Shown here piece by piece: positions 48,841-57,381 of a stretch of 64,000 bases of DNA. Numbering within the stretch: the first letter of the stretch is position 1; each line of letters begins with the position of its first letter. The position numbers and the translations under genes are program-made. Origin of the DNA: a virus; IMG/VR virus record IMGVR_UViG_3300017719_000004, positions 1-64,000 of that record, one strand, 5' to 3'. The notes under the pieces are model-generated. The model had not been told where the DNA came from, did not search any database, and saw only the letters and a program-made list of their open reading frames with translations.

Positions 48841-49661
48841 TACCCAATCAAATCAAGGGGTGGAAGTTCGTAGGTAGACAACATTCTATCTTCAATACGC
48901 TGCAATTCCATTACAGCATCTTCGTAAATTTGTCTGCCATTTAATTCAATACCTCCAGGGAGTTTAACTCCTTGGAATTTAGTTAAGTTTGTACCCCACT
49001 GTTTCTTAACCAGTTGAGTAAAATACTTCTTTAAAAAAGAATCATTGTATACGCCAGCATAATTTGCTGGGTCCATAATTCTTTGGCAGTCAATGATTAT
49101 GTATGTACCTTCTGATACTGATCCCCAATCAACATCGAGATACAAACGATTATTTCTTTTGTTATATCTAATCTGCTTGTTTGTTGAAAGTAAGAAATCA
49201 ATATCTTCAATATATGTTTTAGTCATCGCATAACTGAGAAGACCACTATATCCCAAATTAAAAGCTACATCATTTAAAAACAACTGATATTTAAAACTAA
49301 ACATGTTGTTTGAGATAAAGCTAGAATCAAACAAAAATACTTTCTCAACTCCAAGGACCGAATCAGGTACACTCAGATAATTTGTGTTTTCCTCAAAGTC
49401 TCCAGATGTTGTAGTAGAAGTAGTAATACCAAGAGATTCGCCAGCACCTCTTGCTCTGCCTCTTTTGATGTCATCTTCTGAGACCTTATATTTGAGATAA
49501 ACTCTTTCGACGCCATCAAAGTGACGCTCATAAAAAAGTTGCAGAGCATCATCTAATGCATCATCTACTTGCTCATCAGCTACATTTATTTCTAAGACGG
49601 GATATCCAAGTTGCCTTAAAGCGTAATCTTTTAGTCCGTCTCTAGTGGTTGGTTTTGCCAT
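48840..49661 (-). CDS. 13: Neck protein gp13
   Basis: A head-completion/connector protein between portal and tail. 273 residues (T4: 309). The N-terminal L-K-D-Y-A-L-R-Q-L-G-Y-P-V-L-E-I-N-V-A-D-E-Q-V-D-D-A-L-D-D-A-L pattern is diagnostic of the family. Ends join gene 14 (TAATG) and the long fibre gene (one-base overlap). Confidence 0.94.
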   Translation of the reverse strand: MAKPTTRDGLKDYALRQLGYPVLEINVADEQVDDALDDALQLFYERHFDGVERVYLKYKVSEDDIKRGRARGAGESLGITTSTTTSGDFEENTNYLSVPDSVLGVEKVFLFDSSFISNNMFSFKYQLFLNDVAFNLGYSGLLSYAMTKTYIEDIDFLLSTNKQIRYNKRNNRLYLDVDWGSVSEGTYIIIDCQRIMDPANYAGVYNDSFLKKYFTQLVKKQWGTNLTKFQGVKLPGGIELNGRQIYEDAVMELQRIEDRMLSTYELPPLDLIG

Positions 49662-52600
49662 CAGAATGTACCTCCATCAACACTGTTAGACCAAATTGGA
49701 ATGTTATTCTCATCTGTGGTTAGCATGTAATTGGAGGTTGTTAAGAATCCTACAGTGCTAAGACCACTAACCAGTCTTCCATCTGCTTCAAAGAACGCAA
49801 CACCGTTAGGTCCGCTATATCCAATACCAGTTAATCCACCTTGATCTGATCTGTAATAGAGACCGTCGCGGAATGTACCGTAACCGATTATGCTTAGATT
49901 ATCTTGGACAGTTACCTGACCAGCAGCAGAATCAAGAACAAGTTCTCCAGTATTGGTATTTATTTTGGTTGAGGAAGAACCAGCACCAATTGTGACATCA
50001 GAGATCGTTGTTACACCAGTAACTCTAAAGTTGTTAGTGGTGAGAATGCCAGAGACATTGATGTTGATTGCTTCAATACCAGCAGAGCTGGTTACAATTC
50101 CTGTAAGAATTGTTCCTTGATCTACTGTCAGAGTGGAGTGGATGTTTGCATTAGTAGCAACATCGATTGTTCCAGTCTGAGTTACGCCACGAATACTAGC
50201 ACCAATTGCTAGTGTCTCGATCTTAATGCCGTTGTTATAGTATAGAGTAACAGCACCATCAGCAGTAAAGTTGGCAAGAGTTTCGCCAGTGTACTTCTGA
50301 AGTTCTACCTGATTAGAACGGATTGCAAGGGTGCCAGTTCCAGAATCATCAATGTATGAATTGTCGCCATCATGATAGATGGAGAGATCATCATTATCAC
50401 CGAAGTGTGCCTTTACATCATCCTTGAAGGAAACAATTCCAGTGAATACTGCGTTTGTGACAGCAATACCAGTAAGTTTTGCATCAAATGCATCAAGAGC
50501 TTCAGTATCAATTGTGGTAATCGTTGCAGCAGTACCGACAGTATCTGTTACAGCAAGACCAGTAATGTTGACATCTTTAGCATCTAATGTCTCAATGTCA
50601 ACCGTAGTGATGGTTGCGTAAGTACCGACCAGTGAAGTTACAACACCAGCAGTGATCTTAGCGTCAACTGCGTCGATACTAAGATTGAAGTCAACTCTCT
50701 CAGCAAATGTAGATACGCCAGTTACATCGAGTCTCTCAAACTTAGCAGTGTCGAGGACATCAAGTCTCTGTCTAGGTGCAGCAGTGCCGATACCCAGCTT
50801 CTGATTAGCGTCAAGGCGCATGCCCTCAACATTATCAGTATTGAATCTGATAGTGCCGTTAGCACCTGAGTCATCCAGAGCGATAGAAGTATCGTTCTTC
50901 TGGAAAGAGTCAAGTTGGATAGTTGTCGCAGTCAGGATACCCAGGACATTGACATCACCAGTGATGTTGATTGAACCTGCACCAGCTGGATCAATATTAA
51001 TATCACCAGATGTAGATTCAATATTATTTCCAGCAATCTGGATGTTACCGAATGTACCACTTGTAGGAGTAACAGTGCTGCTGTTAGTTCCGTCAGTAAT
51101 CTGAAGTGAAGAAAGTGCTTGGAGGCTAGTTACTTGTTGCGAGAACGATACTGTACCGTTTTCTTGATCAACGAAGAATGCATCTCCAACTCTGAAGTCT
51201 CCTCTCTGGTCAATACTGACGAATGATACATCACCGTTATTAATTTCGGTAACTTCATTAGCTTGAATTGCTAAGTTAGGATCGTTAGAGAAGTCACCAC
51301 CAGCACCAACATGATTGAAGTTGAGAGCAAACAGTCTCAGAGATACGCCATCGCCATCAGCAATGACACCCTTCTGACCATACTCAATAGCACAACCAAC
51401 GGAGCGCATGTCTGCACCAAACTGACTGTAATCAGCAAGGATAACCTTGGTTGCAGTCCCGATACCACCACCCGCTTGAGTGATACGAATATCTTGATTG
51501 CGGATTACATTATCAGTGGTTGTAGTTACTCCACTAGCACCATCAAAGTCAAGTAAAAGAACAGTGTCCTTGTCACCAGTGTGTGCAGCAGTAGGGGCAG
51601 TAAAGTTGGCAGTATATTTGGCAACTCCTCTTTCAATTCTGAAATCGTCGATCCAACCAGTAACATTTTGACTTGCACCGTCGAAGTCGGCACCAATTAC
51701 GATACCTTTAGATGCGCCATAGTTGGTGGTGTCAGAAGTCTTAATGCCTCTCTGAGTACCATCAACAAACAATCTGGTGTCTGTACCGTCTCTAGCAAGT
51801 GCATAGTGCTTCCAGACTCCTGTAGCGATGCCTGCGCCAGATCCAGTAATAGCGGTGGTAGTACCAACCCGCATATCAACTTCACCAGCTGCCCGATACG
51901 CAAGACTAATACCTTCAGCATCTGTGCCATTATCTCTTAAATCAAAGAGAGTTGCGCTAGTCAGACCAGTTGTATTTGAATACGCCCAGAATTCAATTGT
52001 GAAATCTGTATTGGTGCCAAAACCAAGATCGCCGCTAGAAGGAGCACTGATAGAATCATTTGTTCCGTCAAGTGCTAAAGATGCAGTACCAAATTTCTTG
52101 ACTGTAGTGTCTAGTTGAGCACCATCATTAAATGTAATAGCTTTAGCAGTTCTAGCTCCGAGAATTTCAAAACCAGTTTGCTTGCCAGTTACATTAAGAT
52201 ATGTTCCGTCGTAATCAGCAACAATAGCAGTTGCAATACCAGTTGTTCCGTCAGTATCAAAAACGGTAATTGTATTACCAACACCAACAGTTGTAATACC
52301 CGTCAGTCTCAGTCTAGTTTCACCAGCAGAAGATAAACCAACAGATCCAGATATGCCCTTAATACCTTCAGCAGCGAAGTATGAGAAGCAGTTCAGGTAC
52401 TCAGAACGAGCACCGTTGGTCATGATCAGACCTTTACTGTTCGGTACAATGAAAGTAACTTCATTGAACAGGAATGCTGCCTCAAGTGATCCAACAGCTG
52501 CTTCAGAACCATCAATGTAAGCACCACCACCAGCTTTATATGAGGAAGGTGCAGAATCTGCAGAATTATAACCGTATGGGTCAGCAGTAGAAGTATTACT

Positions 52601-55600
52601 ACCTTTGTTGAATACTGTTACGCGCTGAACATAAGGAGATCTGCTTGTAATCGCAATACCAGGAGCAAACTTAAACGCATAACCCTGATTGCCAGCAGTG
52701 TCAAAGAACATATCACCAATCGTGACATCTTCGACGACTGATCTGTCATTCATCAAGAAGCAGTCTTTCTGCTTAGTAGCAACGGTAGGACAAATCTTGG
52801 TAGCACGGAGACCAGCACCCTTAACTGTCAAACCAGCTGGAACAGTTAGTGGAAAGACCTCTTCATAAACACCAGCAGCGATGAGAAGAATATCATTAGT
52901 ACCAATGTTGGAGATCTGAGACAGAGCGTATGCAATCGTTCTGTATGGCCTTTCTTCAGTGCGTCCACGAGATGCATCACCGTCGTCAACACCGTTAGTA
53001 GAAACATACCATGTATCAAGCTTAGCATTGATTGTGGCAATACCAATCTGTGCAGGTTCACGCCAGGTGATCGTGCCATCTGGATTGGTACTCAGCATGT
53101 GCTGAGTGTTCAGACCAACAACACCAGTGGAGTCATACAGAGAGGTAATGAAACCTGCCTGAACAAATGCAGAGGTTGCAATACCAACCGAGACAGTTGC
53201 ATTCAGAATGTCCGCAACTTCAAAGTCAACTGTAGTGATAGTTGCGGCAGTACCAACAATATCAGTGACTGCTAATCCAGTAATATTTGTCTGTCTTGCA
53301 TCCAGGGTCTCGATATCGACCGTGGTGATCGTAGCGTAGGTGCCAACCAGAGAGGTTACGATACCGGCAGTGATCTTAGCGTTAACGATATCACCTTCTG
53401 TGGCGTCAATCGTCGTAATAGTAGCAGCAGTACCGACAATATCGGTAACAGCTAAACCAGTAATATTTGTCTGTCTTGCATCGAGTACATCGATATCGAC
53501 AGTTGTAATTGTCGCGTATGTACCAACTGTCGAATCAACAATCAGATCATCAACACGAGCAACGCCGTCGATGTAGATATCTCGCCACTCTTTAGTAGCA
53601 CTACCAAGATCGAAGGTGTCATCATCGTCAGGAACGATGTCAGAGTCAACTTCACCAGTAAAGATGATGTTGTCTGTAGTAGAGTCACCAAGACCGATTG
53701 TGCCACCGTTAAAGGTTACATTACCAGTAAAGGTTGTAGCTCCACCAACTCTGAGATCACCAGTAACCTCAACATCACCAATGGTGGCAGCAGTGCCAAC
53801 CAAGCTTGTGATGATACCGGCAGTAATCTTGGCATTAACGATATCACCTTCTGTTGCATCAATCGTTGTGATTGTTGCAGCAGTGCCGACAATATCAGTA
53901 ACGGCAAGACCAGTGATGTTTACATCTTTGGCATCAAGAGTCTCAATGTCAACCGTTGTGATAGTTGCATAAGTACCAACCTGACTAGTAATAATACCAG
54001 CAGTGATCTTAGCATCGAGGATGTCAGCAGCATCAAGATGTGCTGTGCCATCAACATAAATGTCTTTCCACTCTCTATCAGTAGTACCAAGATCCAGAGT
54101 GTCATCGGCACTAGGAATAAATTTGAGGTTAGATTCCCAACCCTCTCTTGCCTGATCGTATATGAATTCTTTGTCAGTTGTTCCCTTAAGGATGATACCG
54201 CCGTTATCGGCTGTAGCATCAGCATGTCCACCAGTAGAACTGAATCCAAGTTCAATGTTCTTGTCGGTAATCTGAACAACCGTACTCTGAACAAAACTTG
54301 TAGTTCCGTTGACTGTCAGATCACCAACAACAGTAAGAGCTCCACCAACACGAACATCGTCTTGGAAGTTAGCATCTTGGAAGGTTACATATGTACCTGT
54401 CAGTGAGGTGATGATGCCTGTAGTAATCTTGGCATCAAGTGCATCAAGATTAGCAAAATCGCCAACAGTGTATGTTAAACCATAACCAACAATAGATGTT
54501 ACAACACCAGCAACAGTTTTAAGGGTGTTGATATCACCTTCATTAGAGTCGAAGGTTGTGATCGTGGCATAGGTGCCAACCAGAGATGTGACTAAACCTG
54601 TGGTTACTTTAATATCTCTGAGATCAGCAATCTCAGTATCAAAGGTTGTAATCGTGGCATAGGTGCCGACCATACTGGTAACAACACCAGCAGTAATCTT
54701 AGCTGCCTCAATATCAGCATCAACAAAATCAACTCTAGTGATTGTTGCTGCAGTACCAACAGTGTCGGTAATAATACCTGACTGAATCTTAGCGTTGGTA
54801 ATTGCAAAATCAGTTGCTAAACCAGCAGTGACTTTAATATCCTCAACACCGATATCATTAGCATCGATTTGCGGAACAGATGTTACGCCAGCGATTACTG
54901 TGTTACCAGTGCCTTTATCAACAATTACTACACCACCAACATCCAACAACCCAAAGGGTCGTGTGGTGCCGATACCGACATAACCAAGTTGGTTACCGTC
55001 GATCCAATTAATATTTTGATTACCAATTACGAGCTGGTTATCACTATCTCCGATAGCAACATTTCGCTCATAACCGATGATGACATTGCCACTACCAAGA
55101 GTATCGTTACCAGCAGAGTAACCAATGGCAATGTTCTTACTACCGTCTACACTGAAGAGAGTGTAAGGACCAATAGCAATGTTTCTTTGCTGCTGTCTGG
55201 TTCCTGTACCACCACTCAGGAAGCGACCATTCCTGCTGGTTACGCTACCTGTAAGAGTCTGGAAACCAAACGGCATGGTGAATGTATCACCAACTTCGTA
55301 ACCATCGCCAGGGGCCATGATTTCGATGTTAGTAATAAGACCAGTATTACCAGTCTGTAATCTAACTAAGAGTCCAACACCAGATCCACTGGTCTCGGTT
55401 ACATCTTCTGTCTGATCATAATTTGCAACAGCAGTTTGATCACCAACATTTACGCTGAGAGATACCCCATCAACAACAGGGAAAGTCTCACCATACATCG
55501 ACTGGTTACCCAGAGCAATGTTCTCATCGTTGCCGCTAGAAGATAAGGCAAAACCTACCTTATCACCAATCATCAAGTTCTTAGTACCTTGCAAGCGATA

Positions 55601-56443
55601 GCCTGCAAAGTTACCCATGACGATGTTAGATTCTAACTCGTCACTGCTGGAAAGAATACCAGCATATTGCATTGCACTGGCACCAATCGCAATATTGCGA
55701 CGGTTAAGGACAGTTTGTCCAATACCAGCACCAGCAAAGTCACCAATAAAGATTGAAGAGTCAGCACTGCTAAGACCTACAGCAGCATCACGACCAACTC
55801 TAATAATATCATTGGAGAATGTAATATTACTGAAGGATGATACCCCAGTAATTTCTACATTATTTGCAGTAAGTGCATGTCCTACATTTACTTCGTAGTA
55901 GTCAGCACTTGTACCACTAAGAGTGGTTACAACACCCGCAACTGCACGGAAATCAGTTACACCTAGGGTAGAGAATCCAGCAGCACCAACATCTAATGTG
56001 GCAGCAGTTGCAATACCAGATACATTCCAGTTTCTAGCATTAGCCTCATCATAAACGAGGTCTCCTGTTACATTAAGGTTTCCGCCAACACTAAAGTTGC
56101 CAGCAACTGTACCAACACCAGAAGTATAAAAGTCATCTACGACTGTCCAACTAGCTACTCTTCCAGAAGAGTCTAGGATAACAACTTTTGAAGCTTCGGG
56201 TGTACCGAAAGATGCTGGGTTTTCTGGGAATAGGCTGGTGTAATATTCACCACCAATCGGAATAGGAGCTGCAGTTGGACCTGAAGGGTTGCCAATATAT
56301 AATTTCTTGTATGACTTACCAGCACCTACATTACTGGTATCGTATGCGTATACTAGTTCACCGAACGATACGCCAGTACCAACGGGAGCAATGTTTGGTG
56401 GGGAAGTCCCAAGTGTCCTTTTTAAGAGAATCGTTGCGGACAT
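49661..56443 (-). CDS. Giant tail-fibre/virion adhesin with repeats, beta-helix and LamG domains
   Basis: 2260 residues. The N-terminus I-L-L-K-R-T-L-G...G-E-L-V-Y-A-Y is typical of phage fibre anchors. Residues ~540-1080 and ~1920-2000 carry repeats of about 30 aa with T-V-G-T-x-A-T-I-T-T and K-I-T-A-G-I-V-T-S. From about 1145 a W-Y-V-S-T-N-G...R-P-Y-R-T-I segment looks like the start of a parallel beta-helix (pectin-lyase fold). About 1450-1615 is a concanavalin A-like LamG domain (S-L-A-L-D-G-T, F-T-I-E-F-W-A-Y). It is a host-binding adhesin by analogy; no chaperone domain is seen at the end (S-V-D-G-G-T-F). Confidence 0.85.
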   Translation of the reverse strand: MSATILLKRTLGTSPPNIAPVGTGVSFGELVYAYDTSNVGAGKSYKKLYIGNPSGPTAAPIPIGGEYYTSLFPENPASFGTPEASKVVILDSSGRVASWTVVDDFYTSGVGTVAGNFSVGGNLNVTGDLVYDEANARNWNVSGIATAATLDVGAAGFSTLGVTDFRAVAGVVTTLSGTSADYYEVNVGHALTANNVEITGVSSFSNITFSNDIIRVGRDAAVGLSSADSSIFIGDFAGAGIGQTVLNRRNIAIGASAMQYAGILSSSDELESNIVMGNFAGYRLQGTKNLMIGDKVGFALSSSGNDENIALGNQSMYGETFPVVDGVSLSVNVGDQTAVANYDQTEDVTETSGSGVGLLVRLQTGNTGLITNIEIMAPGDGYEVGDTFTMPFGFQTLTGSVTSRNGRFLSGGTGTRQQQRNIAIGPYTLFSVDGSKNIAIGYSAGNDTLGSGNVIIGYERNVAIGDSDNQLVIGNQNINWIDGNQLGYVGIGTTRPFGLLDVGGVVIVDKGTGNTVIAGVTSVPQIDANDIGVEDIKVTAGLATDFAITNAKIQSGIITDTVGTAATITRVDFVDADIEAAKITAGVVTSMVGTYATITTFDTEIADLRDIKVTTGLVTSLVGTYATITTFDSNEGDINTLKTVAGVVTSIVGYGLTYTVGDFANLDALDAKITTGIITSLTGTYVTFQDANFQDDVRVGGALTVVGDLTVNGTTSFVQSTVVQITDKNIELGFSSTGGHADATADNGGIILKGTTDKEFIYDQAREGWESNLKFIPSADDTLDLGTTDREWKDIYVDGTAHLDAADILDAKITAGIITSQVGTYATITTVDIETLDAKDVNITGLAVTDIVGTAATITTIDATEGDIVNAKITAGIITSLVGTAATIGDVEVTGDLRVGGATTFTGNVTFNGGTIGLGDSTTDNIIFTGEVDSDIVPDDDDTFDLGSATKEWRDIYIDGVARVDDLIVDSTVGTYATITTVDIDVLDARQTNITGLAVTDIVGTAATITTIDATEGDIVNAKITAGIVTSLVGTYATITTVDIETLDARQTNITGLAVTDIVGTAATITTVDFEVADILNATVSVGIATSAFVQAGFITSLYDSTGVVGLNTQHMLSTNPDGTITWREPAQIGIATINAKLDTWYVSTNGVDDGDASRGRTEERPYRTIAYALSQISNIGTNDILLIAAGVYEEVFPLTVPAGLTVKGAGLRATKICPTVATKQKDCFLMNDRSVVEDVTIGDMFFDTAGNQGYAFKFAPGIAITSRSPYVQRVTVFNKGSNTSTADPYGYNSADSAPSSYKAGGGAYIDGSEAAVGSLEAAFLFNEVTFIVPNSKGLIMTNGARSEYLNCFSYFAAEGIKGISGSVGLSSAGETRLRLTGITTVGVGNTITVFDTDGTTGIATAIVADYDGTYLNVTGKQTGFEILGARTAKAITFNDGAQLDTTVKKFGTASLALDGTNDSISAPSSGDLGFGTNTDFTIEFWAYSNTTGLTSATLFDLRDNGTDAEGISLAYRAAGEVDMRVGTTTAITGSGAGIATGVWKHYALARDGTDTRLFVDGTQRGIKTSDTTNYGASKGIVIGADFDGASQNVTGWIDDFRIERGVAKYTANFTAPTAAHTGDKDTVLLLDFDGASGVTTTTDNVIRNQDIRITQAGGGIGTATKVILADYSQFGADMRSVGCAIEYGQKGVIADGDGVSLRLFALNFNHVGAGGDFSNDPNLAIQANEVTEINNGDVSFVSIDQRGDFRVGDAFFVDQENGTVSFSQQVTSLQALSSLQITDGTNSSTVTPTSGTFGNIQIAGNNIESTSGDINIDPAGAGSINITGDVNVLGILTATTIQLDSFQKNDTSIALDDSGANGTIRFNTDNVEGMRLDANQKLGIGTAAPRQRLDVLDTAKFERLDVTGVSTFAERVDFNLSIDAVDAKITAGVVTSLVGTYATITTVDIETLDAKDVNITGLAVTDTVGTAATITTIDTEALDAFDAKLTGIAVTNAVFTGIVSFKDDVKAHFGDNDDLSIYHDGDNSYIDDSGTGTLAIRSNQVELQKYTGETLANFTADGAVTLYYNNGIKIETLAIGASIRGVTQTGTIDVATNANIHSTLTVDQGTILTGIVTSSAGIEAININVSGILTTNNFRVTGVTTISDVTIGAGSSSTKINTNTGELVLDSAAGQVTVQDNLSIIGYGTFRDGLYYRSDQGGLTGIGYSGPNGVAFFEADGRLVSGLSTVGFLTTSNYMLTTDENNIPIWSNSVDGGTF
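50430..50690 (-). repeat. Coding repeats in the giant fibre, second block
   Basis: Two to three copies of the same ~90-base coding unit (V-G-T-x-A-T-I-T-T plus A-V-T-D or T-S-L) as the main block, separated from it by the beta-helix and LamG regions. Confidence 0.7.
53200..54830 (-). repeat. Coding repeats in the giant fibre, main block
   Basis: Direct repeats with a ~90-base half unit and ~180-base full unit run through the fibre gene. Some copies (for example near 53240, 53420 and 53875) are nearly identical at DNA level over 60 bases or more, so recombination here can change fibre length. Confidence 0.8.
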
Positions 56444-56655
56444 TAGAAGACACCTCCGTCAATGATGGCAGCAGGGAAATTTTTTGTTGTTATAAACGAG
56501 TTGGAAGAAGATTCGTAAACTAGAATGCTTCCATCCTGTAGATTTGATGCATCAACATCGGCAAGTAAAGTTAATCTTCCGCCAGAGCCGCCGCCGAGGG
56601 CACCGCTGGCAATAACTTTTACTTGATTCGATGTGCCGATTCGTAATGATGGCAT
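56443..56655 (-). CDS. Small fibre-associated protein (70 aa)
   Basis: Begins R-I-G-T-S-N-Q-V-K-V-I and contains G-A-L-G-G-G-S-G-G-R-L-T-L-L-A-D-V-D-A-S and ends F-P-A-A-I-I-D-G-G-V-F. This end resembles the S-V-D-G-G-T-F terminus of the giant fibre immediately downstream, suggesting a shared terminal assembly element or a duplicated fragment. The stop overlaps the fibre start. Confidence 0.6.
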   Translation of the reverse strand: MPSLRIGTSNQVKVIASGALGGGSGGRLTLLADVDASNLQDGSILVYESSSNSFITTKNFPAAIIDGGVF

Positions 56656-56993
56656 TACCTTGTTACTCCTGCTCTGACTAGGACCATTCCTTCGACGACC
56701 TTATATTTAAATCCGCCAGAGTCTTCAAGTGTCACATCATAAACATATCGCCCTGGTTTAATGTCAACTGTTTCTGTTGAACCCAGTGAAATTTGGATTT
56801 GACCAACTTCGGGGTCAGTAACAGTAGACGCAAAAGATACAGCAGTAGAACTACCAGCCCACTTCCTCATTTGAGAAGTCGCTGTATAGTTCGTTAGGTT
56901 CAAATAAGTGCCTGTGTCGTTATCTCCTAGACTGAAACCGTGTTGAAAATCAACTCCAGAATCAACTTGAAGGTTAGCAATGTAAACTGCCAT
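56655..56993 (-). CDS. Small beta-sandwich-like structural protein (112 aa)
   Basis: Matches a common phage baseplate/fibre-associated pattern: D-S-G-V-D-F-Q-H-G-F-S-L, then L-N-L-T-N-Y-T-A-T-S-Q-M-R-K and I-K-P-G-R-Y-V-Y-D-V-T-L-E-D. This is an Ig-like beta arrangement often found next to fibre genes. No catalytic residues. A CTAAATA motif lies 29 bases upstream. Confidence 0.7.
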   Translation of the reverse strand: MAVYIANLQVDSGVDFQHGFSLGDNDTGTYLNLTNYTATSQMRKWAGSSTAVSFASTVTDPEVGQIQISLGSTETVDIKPGRYVYDVTLEDSGGFKYKVVEGMVLVRAGVTR

Positions 56994-57016
56994 TCTTTAC
57001 ATCACGGATTATCCTA

Positions 57017-57181
57017 TTAGGTATTTAGTTTCCTTAATTCCTGTAATACCTGATTGAGCGTGAATTTAATTTCTGCAACATCAGCTTTTAGCATATCAAT
57101 GTCTGAGTGATGCATATCTTGAGTATCATGAGTCTCAAATCCATGATACTTTAAAAATTCAGTGTGGGGATTTCTACTCAT
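57017..57181 (-). CDS. Small coiled-coil protein (54 aa)
   Basis: The ATG at 57181 overlaps the upstream stop (ATGA). The C-terminal half (D-I-D-M-L-K-A-D-V-A-E-I-K-F-T-L-N-Q-V-L) is a coiled coil resembling the end of the preceding 67-aa gene, so the two may be paralogues that heterodimerise. His-rich linker (D-M-H-H-S-D). Confidence 0.6.
   Translation of the reverse strand: MSRNPHTEFLKYHGFETHDTQDMHHSDIDMLKADVAEIKFTLNQVLQELRKLNT
57022..57028 (-). promoter_or_regulatory. CTAAATA late-type motif before the 112-aa gene
   Basis: Minus-strand CTAAATA overlapping the end of the 54-aa gene, 29 bases upstream of the next ATG. Confidence 0.35.
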
Positions 57182-57381
57182 AACTTATCAACAATTTTAG
57201 ACAACATATTTTTAATATCATCAATATCTTTTTTCATTGAGTCGAGCTCTTCTCTCTCATTTTTCTTTGCAGACTTTTCTCTTAAGTATGAATGATACCC
57301 AGAGTCATCGCCATTGACGATGGCTCCAGTATCAGAATCTCTCCAAAGATTAGAATGTCCTTCTACAGGAATCAAACTCAT
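57178..57381 (-). CDS. Small coiled-coil protein (67 aa)
   Basis: The ATG at 57381 overlaps the stop of the giant upstream gene. The N-terminus S-L-I-P-V-E-G-H-S-N-L-W-R-D-S-D-T-G-A-I-V-N is a compact beta motif found at the start of small cyanophage proteins; the rest is a coiled coil (L-D-S-M-K-K-D-I-D-D-I-K-N-M-L). Likely a structural accessory of the neighbouring fibre proteins; inference. Confidence 0.65.
   Translation of the reverse strand: MSLIPVEGHSNLWRDSDTGAIVNGDDSGYHSYLREKSAKKNEREELDSMKKDIDDIKNMLSKIVDKL

Noticed and set aside
50430-54830. Regularly spaced direct repeats resembling a CRISPR-like array
   Set aside because: Repeats are in-frame coding units in a fibre protein, without palindromic repeats or unique spacers of constant length.
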